From Lytechinus pictus (lineage: Eukaryota > Echinodermata > Echinoidea > Temnopleuroida > Toxopneustidae), in contig NC_087252.1 of the NCBI RefSeq assembly GCF_037042905.1, positions 20,787,701 through 20,851,700 on the forward strand: a stretch of DNA of 64,000 bases, given 5' to 3'. The notes under the pieces are model-generated. The model ran no database searches. It was given only the letters and a program-made list of their open reading frames with translations, and was not told the DNA's origin. Positions 22,165 to 33,450 of the stretch are shown piece after piece. A program made the position numbers and the translations under genes. Positions within the stretch are counted from its first letter, which is position 1. The number at the start of each line of letters is the position of its first letter.

Positions 22165-23395
22165 AATGGCATTTTTGCTGTATCGGAAACAGCGGAAGCA
22201 GCTTTTTGCCTCAATGGGAGCTCAAAAATGGCAGATTTTCCCATAAATAGGCAAAATAGGAATAATGGGTGGGTAAATTTGGCAGACCCCTGAGGGGATA
22301 GGCTTCGATTTCCTAGCAGTTCTTTATATGCTGCAGCTGATAGAGAAAGATGTACTTTTTTGTTTCCAAGTATGTTTAAGACGATTTAAGTGGCTTGCTT
22401 TACAGTGGAAACAGCTTTCTGCCTCATTAAGGGCTCAAAAATGGCAGATTTTCCCATAAATAGGCAAAATACGGAAAAGGGGTGTTAACTTTGGCAGCCC
22501 TTTGAGGGGGAAGGCTCCAATTCCTAGCACTTCCTTATATGTAGCTGATAGAGAAATAACTCTTCTTTTATCTCCAAGTAGTCTTAAGACGATTTTGGTG
22601 GCTTGCTTTACAGCGGAAACAGCTTTTTGCCTCAATGGGGGATCCAAAATGACAGATTTTCCCCATAAATAGACAAAATTCGGAAAAGGGGTGAATAATT
22701 TCGGCAGCCCCCTGAGGGGGTAGGCTCCGAATCCCTAGCACTTCGTTATGCAGCTGATAGACCAAGAAGTGCTATTTTGTCTCCTAGTAGTGTTAAGACA
22801 AATTCAGTGGCTTGCTTTACAGCGGAAACGACTTTTTGCCTCAATGGGGGCTCGAAAATGGCAGATTTTCCCATAAATAGACAAAATTTGGAAAAGGGGT
22901 GTGCAACTTCGGCAGCCCTCTGTGTGGTAGAGGCTTCGATGTCCCAGCACTTCTTTATATGTAGCTGATAGAGAAAAGCCTACTATTCTGTCTCCAAGTG
23001 ATTTCATGACAATAAAAGTGGCTTTACTACATAGCAGAAATGTTCTTTTTGTCTCAATGGGGCCTCAAAATGGCAGAATCTTACATTAATAGACAAATAC
23101 TTAAAATGGCTGGGTGACTTTGGCAGCCCCTCTGAGCGAGAAGGTTGCTAGCACTTCTTTATTTATAACAGATAGATAAATGGTTACTCCTTTGTCTTAA
23201 AGTGGTTTCAAATGAAGAAAAGAGGTTTAATTACTACAATCATAGTAGAAATGCTATCTGCCTCAATAGGGACTTCAAAATGGCAAATTTTCCAAGAAAT
23301 AGACAAACTTCGGAAAAAGGATGGGGTGACTTTAGCAGCCCCCCCCCCCCTGGGGAGGCCTTACGGCCAATGAATCCTATAAAAGAATTTACAAT
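22165..23395 (+). repeat. Tandem array, about six ~210-bp units
   Basis: Each unit contains 'TTGCCTCAATGGGGGCTCAA', 'AATGGCAGATTTTCCCATAA' and 'GGCAGCCCCCTGAG' at a regular spacing (unit landmarks near 22220, 22435, 22645, 22850, 23060, 23272). Units are diverged 10-25%. Open frames inside differ between units and are not coding. Confidence 0.9.
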
Positions 23396-23548
23396 TTAAA
23401 GACATAAGAAAAAACGAGTTTGAAGAAAGAAAATGGAATATGGTTCGGTCAGATTATATCCCCAGTGAACAAGAAATGCTAATTGATTCATGCAGCGTTG
23501 GATCTCAAACTAACGGCATTACAAGATTGTGAAAAATAGCCTATATAT

Positions 23549-24712
23549 ATGGTAGTTAAAACATATCTGTTAATAAATCCCAGTAAAACTAATTATATTT
23601 CTTTATTCCATAGGCAGTCTTGCATTTCTAATTCACTCAATAATTTATTGCTTGAAATAGGCAAAGTTCCAATTAAAAAGGTAAATAGTGTTAATTTTCT
23701 AGGTGTTTATATAGACTACAATATGCAATGGGACACTCATGTTAAAAAAGTCACCCAAAAAGTATCTAAATGTATTGGTATCCTATATAGGTTAAAAGAC
23801 TCCCTTCCAACTTCTGCATTATTATTGTTATACAATTCTTTCATGTTGTCATATCTTAATTATTGTGTTGTTGTTTGGGGCAATTGCAGTCGAACGAAAT
23901 TAGAACAATTATTTAAATTGCAGAAAAAAGTCCTTCGCATATGCACGGGATGTCATTATCAAGCCCATTCTGCCCCACTGTTTCGAACAATAAAGTCTCT
24001 TAATATTTATGATTTGTATTCATTTTATATTGCATTAATTGGTTTCTTTTATTTCCAGAATAAACTACCTCTTAGTATATCCATAAAATGTTTACCCTTA
24101 ATCACCGGATACATAATCACAATACCCGTTTTAAAGATTCTGAATTTCATTCCATACATGCCATATGGCCAGTTAAAACTAATAACGTAATGAAATGTGT
24201 AAGACATAATTTCCCTGTGATTTGGAACTCCACCCCTAGAGATGTAATTGAAAGCAAGTCTGTTAGGTCATTAAAAAAAGATTGAAATATGTATAGTAAT
24301 TTTTTTTTCTTGTAGATTGACACCCTTTTATGTTGTTTTTCTGGGTTTTTTTTCTTGTTTATTTATCGTGTTTAATTCTTTATCTTCTTGTTTCTCTATA
24401 CCTTGTCATGTTATTAATGTTTTGGGAACTGCGCTTACACAAGGCCACTTGGCTTTATTATATGCAGTTCCCCATTTCATTTTCATTTTTACTCTTGCTT
24501 GTAAATATATTGTTTCTCATACCTTGCTTTATAATTGTTTTTATTTTGGGAACTGCGCTTACACAAGGCCACTTGGCTTTATTATATGCAGTTCCCCATT
24601 TCATTTTCATTTTTACTCTTGCTTGTAAATATATTGTTTCTCATACCTTGCTTTATAATTGTTTTTATCGAGAATGAAATAAATGCAAATTGAAATTGAA
24701 ATTGAAAATTGA
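23549..24712 (+). mobile_element. CR1/Jockey-group LINE 3' fragment with (ATTGAA)n tail
   Basis: About 210 codons of the RT C-terminal region ('FLGVYIDYNMQWDTHVKK', 'LNYCVVVWGN', 'LQKKVLRICTG'). A -1-type frameshift near 24085-24095 is followed by the conserved 'IHNHNTR' block in the next frame, ending TGA at 24283-24285. A 3' UTR, AATAAA near 24677 and ATTGAA repeats end the element. It is inserted in the right arm of the 20763-25236 element. 5'-truncated and dead. Confidence 0.88.
24420..24667 (+). repeat. Perfect 124-bp tandem duplication in a LINE 3' UTR
   Basis: Two copies starting 'TTTTGGGAACTGCGCTTACA' at 24420 and 24544 appear identical throughout, so the duplication is very recent or reflects a source-element feature. 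Confidence 0.9.
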
Positions 24713-25261
24713 AATGTTAACAAAATATTGCCAAAATCTTCATTTTGTTATGAATAATGCATATTTAGTCCCACTGTAGTTATATAGAGCGCCTCATGTT
24801 TAACAACACAAAATCACTTTATCGTATAATTTTTTTCATATCTACTTGAGATGGAAGTGGATATTGGCCATGAGTGTATTCCTATTTTGAAGGTTTGATA
24901 TCTAAATTTCACTTTTGTTACTGTAACGTGAGAACTGTCACCCAGCAACATTTTGATACATGAATGACGTATTCATGACATATACAAGCGGAGATATGGC
25001 AACTTACATTTCACCTTACCCTATTGATTATTGATTTTTTTCATTTGTTTTTGTTATTTTACATCGCTCTTTAAATTCGTCTGTAGAAAAAACTGATACC
25101 ACAATTTGATACTACTACCTACCTAGCAGTAATCTAGGGGGTCCATACTATCCCCCTATGGTGTCAAACCTTTTCTGTGATGTGGGTTGTACGAACTCCT
25201 TAAATAGGGCCCCTATGAGATTTTGCTCCCGGACTAATATGAGGGAAACGAGAAAAAAACA

Positions 25262-25330
25262 CTTTTCAATTCAATCTTTATTTCGTGATATAAGATAAAA
25301 CAAAACAAATACAGTCTAAAACATCGAATG
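25262..25330 (-). mobile_element. Short LINE 3' tail
   Basis: On the minus strand it reads ...'AATAAAGATTGAATTGAAAA', i.e. a poly(A) signal plus ATTGAA tail like that of the LINE at 23549-24712. Only the very end is present, followed by a CA-rich microsatellite (25390-25420). Confidence 0.55.
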
Positions 25331-25495
25331 TGTGTAGCACGGGCGTAAATCCCGGTGGGATGGGGGATACACCACCCCTCCCCCCTACACACACACACAC
25401 AAGCACACACACTCACACACTTTTCGGAGAAGGGGACCGGATGACACGTACAATCGCTCGATCACTATACTATGCTCATTCGTCACATTATCCAG

Positions 25496-26705
25496 ATTCA
25501 GATTCAGATTCAGATTTATTTCCAACAGAAATAACATAAATATTGATACAAATCATTTTCATACATTGTAACAAATATTTGCGATACAAATCATTGTCTT
25601 TATAATCATAGTAAAAAACATTCATGATAATTAACATATAAAGATATATACAAAATGTGGTGCATTTCGTAGACAAATTATAAAATATAATTCAAATAGA
25701 AAAAAAAGGTATCTGTGGAAATAGGAGATTCACTCAAAAGCAAAGCTTGTATAATGTGAACCTCCCTCAAAGAAGAGAAAAGAGGAGAGAGAGAAAGAAA
25801 GAGGGGGGGGGGGGAGACGCAATGGTTGCTATTTGCCTACGGAGACTTACTGAATAGATTAAAAAGAACAAGATAACACACAGAACAAGACAAAACTAAT
25901 AAAGAGTAAAATACCACGAAGAAAAAAAAATCAAGAACAAGAACAGGACGACAAAAGGAGAAGTAAACTTAAATAGAAACAGGACGAATTGCGACCGAAA
26001 TTAGAGAATAAAACAAGATGATAAAGACTAATAAAAATAACTAGATGTCTGAGAGGGGGTGGTAACGAGCGGGAATTAGTAATGAAGACCTCGGTAGGAT
26101 TTAAGTAAGAAGTTTTTCAGTTTTCTTTTAAAAGAATGTATGGAAGGGCTGTTTTTTATGTTATTGTCGAGGGAGTTCCAAAAACTAGGGCCATCGAACA
26201 TAAATGTACTCTTTGCCAATAAAGTTCTAAAACGGGGTAAATGAAATTCGTTAGATTGCCTCGTAGGGTAATTATGAAAAGACCGATTAAGAGGAAACAT
26301 AGAATCAAATACACGTGGAAGGATATTTTTGTGAAATTTAAACATAAATTGCCCTAAATGAAATAAGTATAGGTCGCTTATCTTCAGCAATTTGCTGTCA
26401 AAAAATAGTGGGTCAGTGTGTGAACGAAAAGCTGAATTATGAATAATACGAAGGGACTTCTTTTGCAGTAACAACAGTCTATCTAAAATGGTTTGGTGTG
26501 TGCTGCCCCAGGCAAGTATCCCATAATTCAAGTAAGGTAGGATCAAAGAAGAATATAGCATTAAAAGTGACGACGACGAAAAATGATATTTCAATTTATT
26601 GATAATGCCAATATTTCGCGAAATAATCTTACAAGTACAATCTATGTGGTATTTCCAGGAAAGCTTATTATCAACGGTAACACCGAGAAATTTTATTTTA
26701 TCCAA
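25496..26705 (-). mobile_element. CR1/Jockey-group LINE 3' fragment with (TCTGAA)n tail
   Basis: The minus-strand ORF 26705-26076 (209 codons) encodes the RT C-terminal region: 'FLGVTVDNKLSWKYHI', 'LNYGILAWGS', 'LQKKSLRIIHNS', 'HNYPTR', 'GPSFWNSL'. The 3' UTR runs to AATAAATCTGAATCTGAATC at about 25516-25496. It is 5'-truncated just after the catalytic domain. A different subfamily from the LINE at 23549 (the tail repeat differs). Confidence 0.88.
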
Positions 26706-26939
26706 TAATCACACCTCATGAAAGACGATTTTCCTCATATCAAGTCTTCCAACTATACTGAAAATTTGTGAGCGAGCTAGCGAATTATAGTTCAGTAGTT
26801 TATCACAACAAATTCATGATAGCCATTAAAAAAAATCTTATGAGGCCTTTAACTGAAAGATAAAAGGATTGTGTACACGGTTATAGACCCCCGTATACAT
26901 AGCCTTATAGGTGTGGGGGTGCCCCCCAGTTTTTTTTAA

Positions 26940-27165
26940 TTATTAGGTCAATGTATTGCTTTCAGTCTCCTCATTCGCATACCGACCAAGATGTGCATAT
27001 AACTGTTTAGTGAAATTAAGCGAAACTGTAAATGTCATAACTTTCTTATATACATCCGATTTTGATGAAATTTTCATTGTTACGTTTGTTGGATTTTTCT
27101 CTTTTTATTCAAATAAACTTTTAGTTGGGGTGGACTTGTCCTTTAAATATATCCTATCAACGTAC
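26940..27165 (-). mobile_element. Half of a T2/Kolobok-type foldback
   Basis: It matches the right arm of the 39008-39583 and 51475-52847 elements ('ACATCCGATTTTGATGAAAT', 'TTGGGGTGGACTTGTCCTTT', then TTTAA). The left arm is missing. Confidence 0.7.
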
Positions 27166-27412
27166 GTAGGAATTAAGAAGAAGAAGAAAAACACGAGTTG
27201 ACGAGGGAAATAAATTACCCCCCTCATATAGGCCGATAGCTGAATCCTGAATAACTATGGCATTAATGATCCGGTTAATGATTCAGCTTTAATGCAAGTT
27301 TTTTGTTTGTTTGTTTGGGTTTTTATTTTACTTCAAAATTCGCGATCAGGCAGCAATCTGTGGATAGGACCCGGGATTGGAATTAGAAGCCCCTCCCACC
27401 TTTGGGTTTTCG

Positions 27413-28018
27413 TTAAAGGGGAATCCAACCCAGATAAAAACTTGTTTTTATAAGGAAAAGAAAAATCAGACAAGTTGATAGGTGAAAGTTTGAACAATAT
27501 TGGACAAACAACAAGAAAGTTATGAATTTTTAAAAGTTTTAAATATTGGTAATCACGGTACCCATGGAGACTTCAAATTGGCCGCATACAGGGATGTCAT
27601 AGTGATGTAAGGCAAGGACTACTCTTCCATGTACTCCAATACATATTATGGCTAAAATGTAATTTTTCCAAAAAGTTTTATTTCAAATTATATTTTTCTT
27701 TCATGAGGACATAAAACAATATACTACCTGGGTTACATTTAGATTAATGCCCCAGGGGAATGGGTACTTAGGAGAAAACCACTAATCCCTGATGATAAAG
27801 TACATGGCCTATGGGAAAGTTGTCCTTGCCCCTTGTCATAATTTACTTACTCAGTTGCCAATTTGAAATCTACATATAGTATTAGTGATCTCAATTTTAA
27901 AGCAGCTATAACTTTCTTATTGCTTGTCCGATTTCTTTCAAACTTTCTCCATTCTGTTTCATTTATTTTTCTCCTTCCCAACACAACATTTTATGGCCAA
28001 GGCTGGATTCCCCTTTAA
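27413..28018. mobile_element. 606-bp T2/Kolobok-type MITE (TTAA, AGGGGAATCC ends)
   Basis: TTAA at both ends, TIRs TTAAAGGGGAATCCAACC / TTAAAGGGGAATCCAGCC. Inner arms carry an 'ACAAGAAAGTTATGAATTTT'-type block. It shares its right TTAA with the next element. Confidence 0.85.
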
Positions 28019-29037
28019 AGGGATGGTCCGGGCTGAAAGTATTTATAGCTTAAAGAATTCACTGAGCAAAATGCCGAAAATTTCATCAAAATCGGATAAC
28101 AAATAACAAAGTTATTGAATTTTAAAGTTTAGCAATATTTTGTGAAAACAGTCGTCGTGGATTATATTCATTAGGTGGGCTGATGATGTCGCATCTCCAC
28201 TTGTTCTTTTGTATTTTATTATAATTATGAAATTAGGTTTATTCAAATTTTTTCCTCCAAGAACTAGAAACATTGGATTGACAACTGATTTAGTGCATTA
28301 GATATTTATTGCTGCAACTTATTTCATTATAAGGGAGACATATTATTCACACAAGTATGAAATAGTGAAAAAATATGATTTTATGTAATAACAAAAGAAA
28401 ACGGAAAGTGGGGATGTGACTCTTCTTCTTCTGTTGATTTCCTCCAGTCCTGGAGAACTGCGAGATCCAGTGGATACGCAGAAATATGATAAATATGTAT
28501 AGAGACAAAAAGAGCAAGGCTCAGCTAGAAGGAGGTTGGAATTGGAATAAAGTGTATCACAAGACTGTCTAGTTGTTGTTCACCAACAGAGAACGTTTGA
28601 CATGAACAGAAGCTCATGCAATAAATGAAAGGAGTAGTAATGAAGTTGGGGCCGAGCTGAAGCAATTACAGGTATACTAGTTGCTTAGTGTCCAATCCAA
28701 GAAGTACAACATTAGTAACAGCTGCTGCGACTTGTGACACAGGAGTTATGGCAAGATCATGTTGGAGATAGAGGAAGGTTGGCGAGGAACCTTTTCCTTT
28801 CATCCGCATAGAGGGTACATTCATCAGCCCACATTCATCAGTACTTAGGCCCTACATTCATGAGCCCACCTAATGAATATTCATGACGACTGTTTTCAGA
28901 AAAAAATTTCGAACCTTTAAACTACAATAACTATATATTTTGTTATCCGATTTTGATGAAATATTTGGCATTTTGCTCAGTGAATTCTACTCTATGTATT
29001 AAGATATAAATATTTTCAGCCCGGACCATCCCTTTAA
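28015..29037. mobile_element. 1.02-kb T2/Kolobok-type foldback
   Basis: Both ends begin TTAAAGGGATGGTCCGGGCT, with TIR similarity over about 40 bp and inverted arms of about 180 bp ('AATATTCATTAGGTGGGCTC' class block). The centre (about 28420-28855) is unrelated sequence with no ORF, probably an insertion or captured DNA. Confidence 0.87.
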
Positions 29038-29040
29038 CAT

Positions 29041-30725
29041 TTCATATTGTCCGTCCCCCCCCCCCCATTACTTAACAAGAAAAAAGTCCCAGCTATAGGG
29101 AAGTGGTACAAGTATACTGTAGTACATGCTAGTAACAATATATATCGATCGAGGGGCTGGAAAAAAGACTACCTAGAGGTCACGTGTTAGACATGGTCGG
29201 TGAAGCTCGATGACGGCTCTTGGTACCGGTGATTGTAAGTAGAAAGCTTTTAAACAACATTTACAATCGTTCAAAATAGTTTCACCACCTTAGAAGATAC
29301 CCAAAGATTACTTGATATTATACTCTATCTTATGCAAAAATATTTAAATGATATCGATGAGAGATGCCGGTGTACAAAGTACAAACTTTCCGATTAAAAT
29401 CGCACTGTTGTCTACACGTGCAGCGGACAGTCACAGAGGCTAGGGTACGCGCACTACGGGTCGAGATCGCCGCCTGTCATGCCTGTGCTGAGGCTGTGGC
29501 TCTGCTCCGTTCGTTCCTGCTCGAGCTCAAGTCTGTTATTGTTAAGGCCCTAAAGGCTAAACTGCAAATTGCAACTAAACCGCAAATCACCTTGTAACTA
29601 AGCTTGTAGAATATTAACAAGGACCATGCGCGCGTAAAAACTATGAGGCTTAAACACAGAGGGCGACAAATCATATTCGCAAAAGTTGAAGTGTGTGTGT
29701 GCAAACTGCAAATAGAACCATTTTCATGACTAGACCAAAAGCTTCAGTCTCTGTATATTTTGGTTGTTCCGCTGAACTACGTTGGCTCCACTCACCATAC
29801 ATAGACTGAAGGGGATGGGGCCCCGTACCTACAGCCAACGTATAGTGAACTAGCGTTTTATAGATCGCGATTTAAAACTGTTTTTTAAGCAAAATTGAAA
29901 GTTTCATGGTTTCCATTATCAGGGAAATATATATAACTTAAGTAATTGCATACCTTGGGCCGGAGTTATTGAAAAAAATCCTCTGGATGATTGAGAAATC
30001 TGTCATCTAAGACATTTTCACCTGACCTGACGGTTTTTCTTGCAAGTTGCCATCTTGAATGACGTCATTGTCGTTATTAACTTAATGTCTCGAATCGATA
30101 TATCGCGATTATAACTAGTACTCGTACTAGTATAACTAGTATCGTTTATCTTCGATTTCGTTCGCATATGGAGCAGATCGTATAATATCGAAAGCAATAT
30201 CGATATCACATTCGTGATTGTTGACGTTCGTTTGTAAATATTTTATAGTTTGGCTGCCATTTTGACCATTTTTATCGTGTTCAACCCAATTAAACATCGG
30301 TAAAGTATATTTTTCATGCCTTTTTCATCTATATCGTTTAAAGTATTTAAATGTTGGAATATCATCAATTAAAAGTTTGTTGTTTATACATCCTTAGATT
30401 GTAAATTCGATGTGTAAAATTACATCAAACTTTGGACTGTGAATTGACAAAAGGGAGGGAATGAGAACACATGCGAGCCCACACGTACACCCTACCGTCG
30501 GTAAATGGGGATTACAGTAAAATGTCAGAAATTGTTGAATAAATCCCCAGAAACGACGGTTATTCCTGTCTATTTCATGACCTGACATTTTCGTCCGACA
30601 AGTCGGATCTGACAACTTTCCTTGACTTGATTTTGACCATTGAGTGCGAGGCACTGTTAATAATGTCTATGGTAACTGTCGGATAAAATGTCTGACAAGC
30701 CCTTTCATGAAACGCTCCCCACAAC
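29041..30725. other. Intergenic: C-run, inverted 60-bp repeat, partial MITE
   Basis: It holds a C-run (29056), the inverted copy of the UGT-upstream repeat (29731-29793), and a copy of the AGCGTTTCATGAAA MITE (30572-30717). A 77-codon plus ORF (29364-29597) has no recognised domain. No gene is supported. Confidence 0.55.
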
Positions 30726-31387
30726 TAGCCAGGCGGCTTCTAGAGAGTAAAAATCATTTACTAACGTAAGGTCACTCTCATAGTCATACGAAGCCAGGGC
30801 TTCCGTCATATACTTTTGCGTGTACCACCAAAAAACCTGAAACTTTCGCCCCCGAAATTTCTACTTTCTTTCTAAAAGATCTAGCCCTAAATCATGTACA
30901 TGGGATAAAACTTCATTTCTACGCTCTTGTTGTTATTTTAGAACAAGAATTCATCAAAAAAATGAGAGAAATATTGTGTAAAGACGTAAGAGACTTGCCC
31001 GATGTTTACGCCGCCATCTTGTTTCCTATTGTTCTTCGCCAACGTTACAGACGCGTGCGTCAGGTAACGTTGGGGAAGAACAATAGAAAACAAGATGGCG
31101 GCGTAAACATCGAGCAAGTCTCTTCCGTCTTTACACAATATTTCTCTCATTTTTTTGATGAATTCTTGTTCAAAAATAACAACGAGAGCGTAGAAATGTC
31201 AGAAATGAAGTTTTATCCCAAGTACATGATTTAGGGCTAGATCTTTTAGAAAGAAAGTAGAAATCTCGGGGGTGAAAGTTTCAGGTTTTGGCTTCCATTG
31301 TGTGGGTCTATGGGATAGAAGGCCTGGCTTCATGAGAGTGACCTTACGTTAGTAAATGATTTTTACTCTCTAGAAGCCGCCTGGCTA
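30726..31387. mobile_element. 662-bp near-perfect hairpin (hAT-like foldback) with 8-bp TSD CCCACAAC
   Basis: Arms 30726-31048 and 31064-31387 are inverted with very few mismatches around a 15-nt loop. Ends are TAGCCAGGCGGCTTCTAGAG and its inverse. The TSD CCCACAAC is perfect (30718-30725, 31388-31395). Similar short ORFs on the two strands are a by-product of the inverted repeat. The site lies at the end of an older MITE. Confidence 0.93.
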
Positions 31388-31448
31388 CCCACAACGCGGA
31401 TCTCGAGTTTATAATATGAGAAATGTTCTTGAAATTTGCCTAAGCAAC

Positions 31449-31896
31449 AGAGGCGCACGGCCAATATGGGAGACTGTCTCCCATGAGAGAGATTATCTCC
31501 AATTAATGATCAGAGACTTTTGTAAAGAATTTGGGTATCCAATTTCAGAGACAGTCTCTAGTTTGGGAGACCAATTTCCTTTGTTTACATTTGCTGCAAA
31601 AGGATTACCATGGCGGCAAATAAAAATGTGATGTGATGAGCAGATTCCTCATGAAAAATTACCCCTTTTCACCCATCTATTTAAAAAATTCACCATCTAC
31701 TTTTGTTTCATAAGGATTTTTGTTGTCATCCATACACAAAACAAATGGGCTTCTGACCTTAGTGAGACAAAATTTTGGGTGGAAAAAATACGCTTTTGTT
31801 GGTGTTGTTTCTTACATTCTTTTGCAAAGCAAGTCTCCAATAAGGTAGATTTTCTCCCATATTGAAGAGAGTCTCCCATATTGGCCGTGCGCCTCT
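31449..31896. mobile_element. 448-bp MITE, AGAGGCGCACGGCCAATATG ends
   Basis: TIR of about 27 bp: AGAGGCGCACGGCCAATATG then GGAGACT, inverted at 31896 backwards. Subterminal GGGAGAC/TCTCCC motifs recur on both sides. No clear TSD and no ORF of note. Confidence 0.8.
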
Positions 31897-33450
31897 ACTG
31901 AACAAGTTAGATAGAGACCTGTACCTAGTCCTAGGCCCTACATATTTATTTATTCAAATATTTTACCAGGATGCTCATTCAGCATAAAGTTGGTCTCGCA
32001 CTGGGCCCTATTGTTATTATTGTTCTTGTTGTTGGTTTTGGACTTTTGGTTATGATGGGAGTTGGGCAAATAGGGCTGTGCACAGCCCTTTTTTGGGGGG
32101 GGGGTTGTGTGTATCCCTAATTATCCCCTAGCAATCTAACGCCTTTAGGTTTAAGCATAGGAAAAGGGAGAAAATAAAGAAAGAATCGCTAAAAACTATT
32201 TTTAGAATTTTTATTTTAATTTTTTTGAAACTGATTACACATTTACGAATCAGAGAAACTGAATTAAATTCTACAACCGTGATGAAGAATGACAGCAAGT
32301 TTAATCAATTCTGATTATTATTTTTTAAATCAGAACCAAGTAACTCTTTACTGTTTTCATGTCACTTTCTATATTTTGAAGAAAAATTGTTCATTGACGC
32401 CCTGTATGATCCAACTGTTCTTATCTCCACATCACACCCCTCTCTCTTTCCCTCTCGATCAAATCACATTCTTTTTCCCCCTCTCTATCTTTCCCACCCC
32501 CTTTCCACCCCTCAACAGACAGCCTAGCCCCTTCCATCTCTCTTATATCGCCTCAAATTCTTTTTGATCGATCCAACACCGCATAACATTTTTTAATCAA
32601 ATTTTTATGAAAAAGTAACATATATTTTTAAATCTTTTATGTTATAACAATTTCATACTCAATAAATTAGAACTTCCCAGAGATGCAACAATACAAGTAT
32701 TGTATTCTGAGAACGTCCTTAAAAATGTTATGTATGGGACATTCCATCCTTGGACAAGACCTAATTTGCATATTTAATTAGATGACACCACTTTTTTTCT
32801 AAAAAACATAAGATGTTGGGGGGTCCATGTCCCACCTATGACTAAATCTCACAAGTTTTGTTTTGATTTTCTTTGAGTTTATATAATTGTCCCATACGTA
32901 ACAACCATTTTACCAATTATGCAAATTAGGTGACCAAAATTAGCATAAATTTGCGTATTGTCAAATTTTTCTGAATGAAATTTTAAAATTCAACATTTGG
33001 GCTTTCTTACCTCACCAAAGATAACTTCTTAAAATAAAATGTTGTCTTCTAGGTTGACCTTTTCTTGGACTTGCCCTGTTTCGGAGGAGGTTTTAAACAT
33101 TTTCTGATTTTTTCATTCCACAGACAGAAGACTCACAGTAGGTGTCGGAAGCCACACTGAAAGTGTTGGCATAAAACAGGCTGATTTCGGGGGAGATGGC
33201 ACATTTTTTCAGGAAATTCAGCCTGCCAGAAAAAATGTGATCTAAACTGAATTTTTACTGATCTGTGGGATGTATGAGAAAAGAAAATTCAGGGGCTTCT
33301 TTTTTTACACTAAAGGACAAGTTTATATGATCATTTGAAACAAGGATTAAGAGATAAATTGCAAACCCTTATTTGTGTACGTGTGTTGAGATTGCCATTT
33401 CTCCATGCATTTACTATGGGAAAATGAAATTTCTGTTTGGCACAATTTTT
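31897..33450. other. Intergenic, no gene recognised
   Basis: It includes a G-run (32095), a pyrimidine-rich stretch (32400-32530), and a small inverted pair 'TTATGTATGGGACA' / 'TGTCCCATACGTAA' (32725-32915) that may be a MITE. Nothing else is identifiable. Confidence 0.5.

Larger units (their letters stand above)
20763..25236. mobile_element. 4.47-kb element with ~600-bp inverted arms
   Basis: The left arm 20763-21365 begins TAGTCCGGGAGCAA. The right arm is its inverse (25236 back to about 24715), continues at 23540-23480, and is split by the LINE at 23549-24712. Shared landmarks are TTCGTACAACCCACA, 'CCCAGCAACATTTTGATACA' and the AACGGCATTA / TAGTGCCGTTAG pair. The centre is a 210-bp tandem array. 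No transposase is seen and the TSD is uncertain (possibly ATA). Confidence 0.8.

Noticed and set aside
22435..23399. Short ORFs containing 'KICHFGSPIEAKS' type strings
   Set aside because: They recur because the 210-bp tandem unit recurs; frames are not conserved between units.
29364..29597. 77-codon Ala/Leu-rich ORF
   Set aside because: Moderately GC-rich and Arg/Ala/Leu-biased, but no homology recognised and no upstream or downstream exons.
30938..31234. Two similar ORFs on opposite strands ('MREILCKD...')
   Set aside because: They are mirror products of the near-perfect hairpin; there is no domain and no splice or promoter context.
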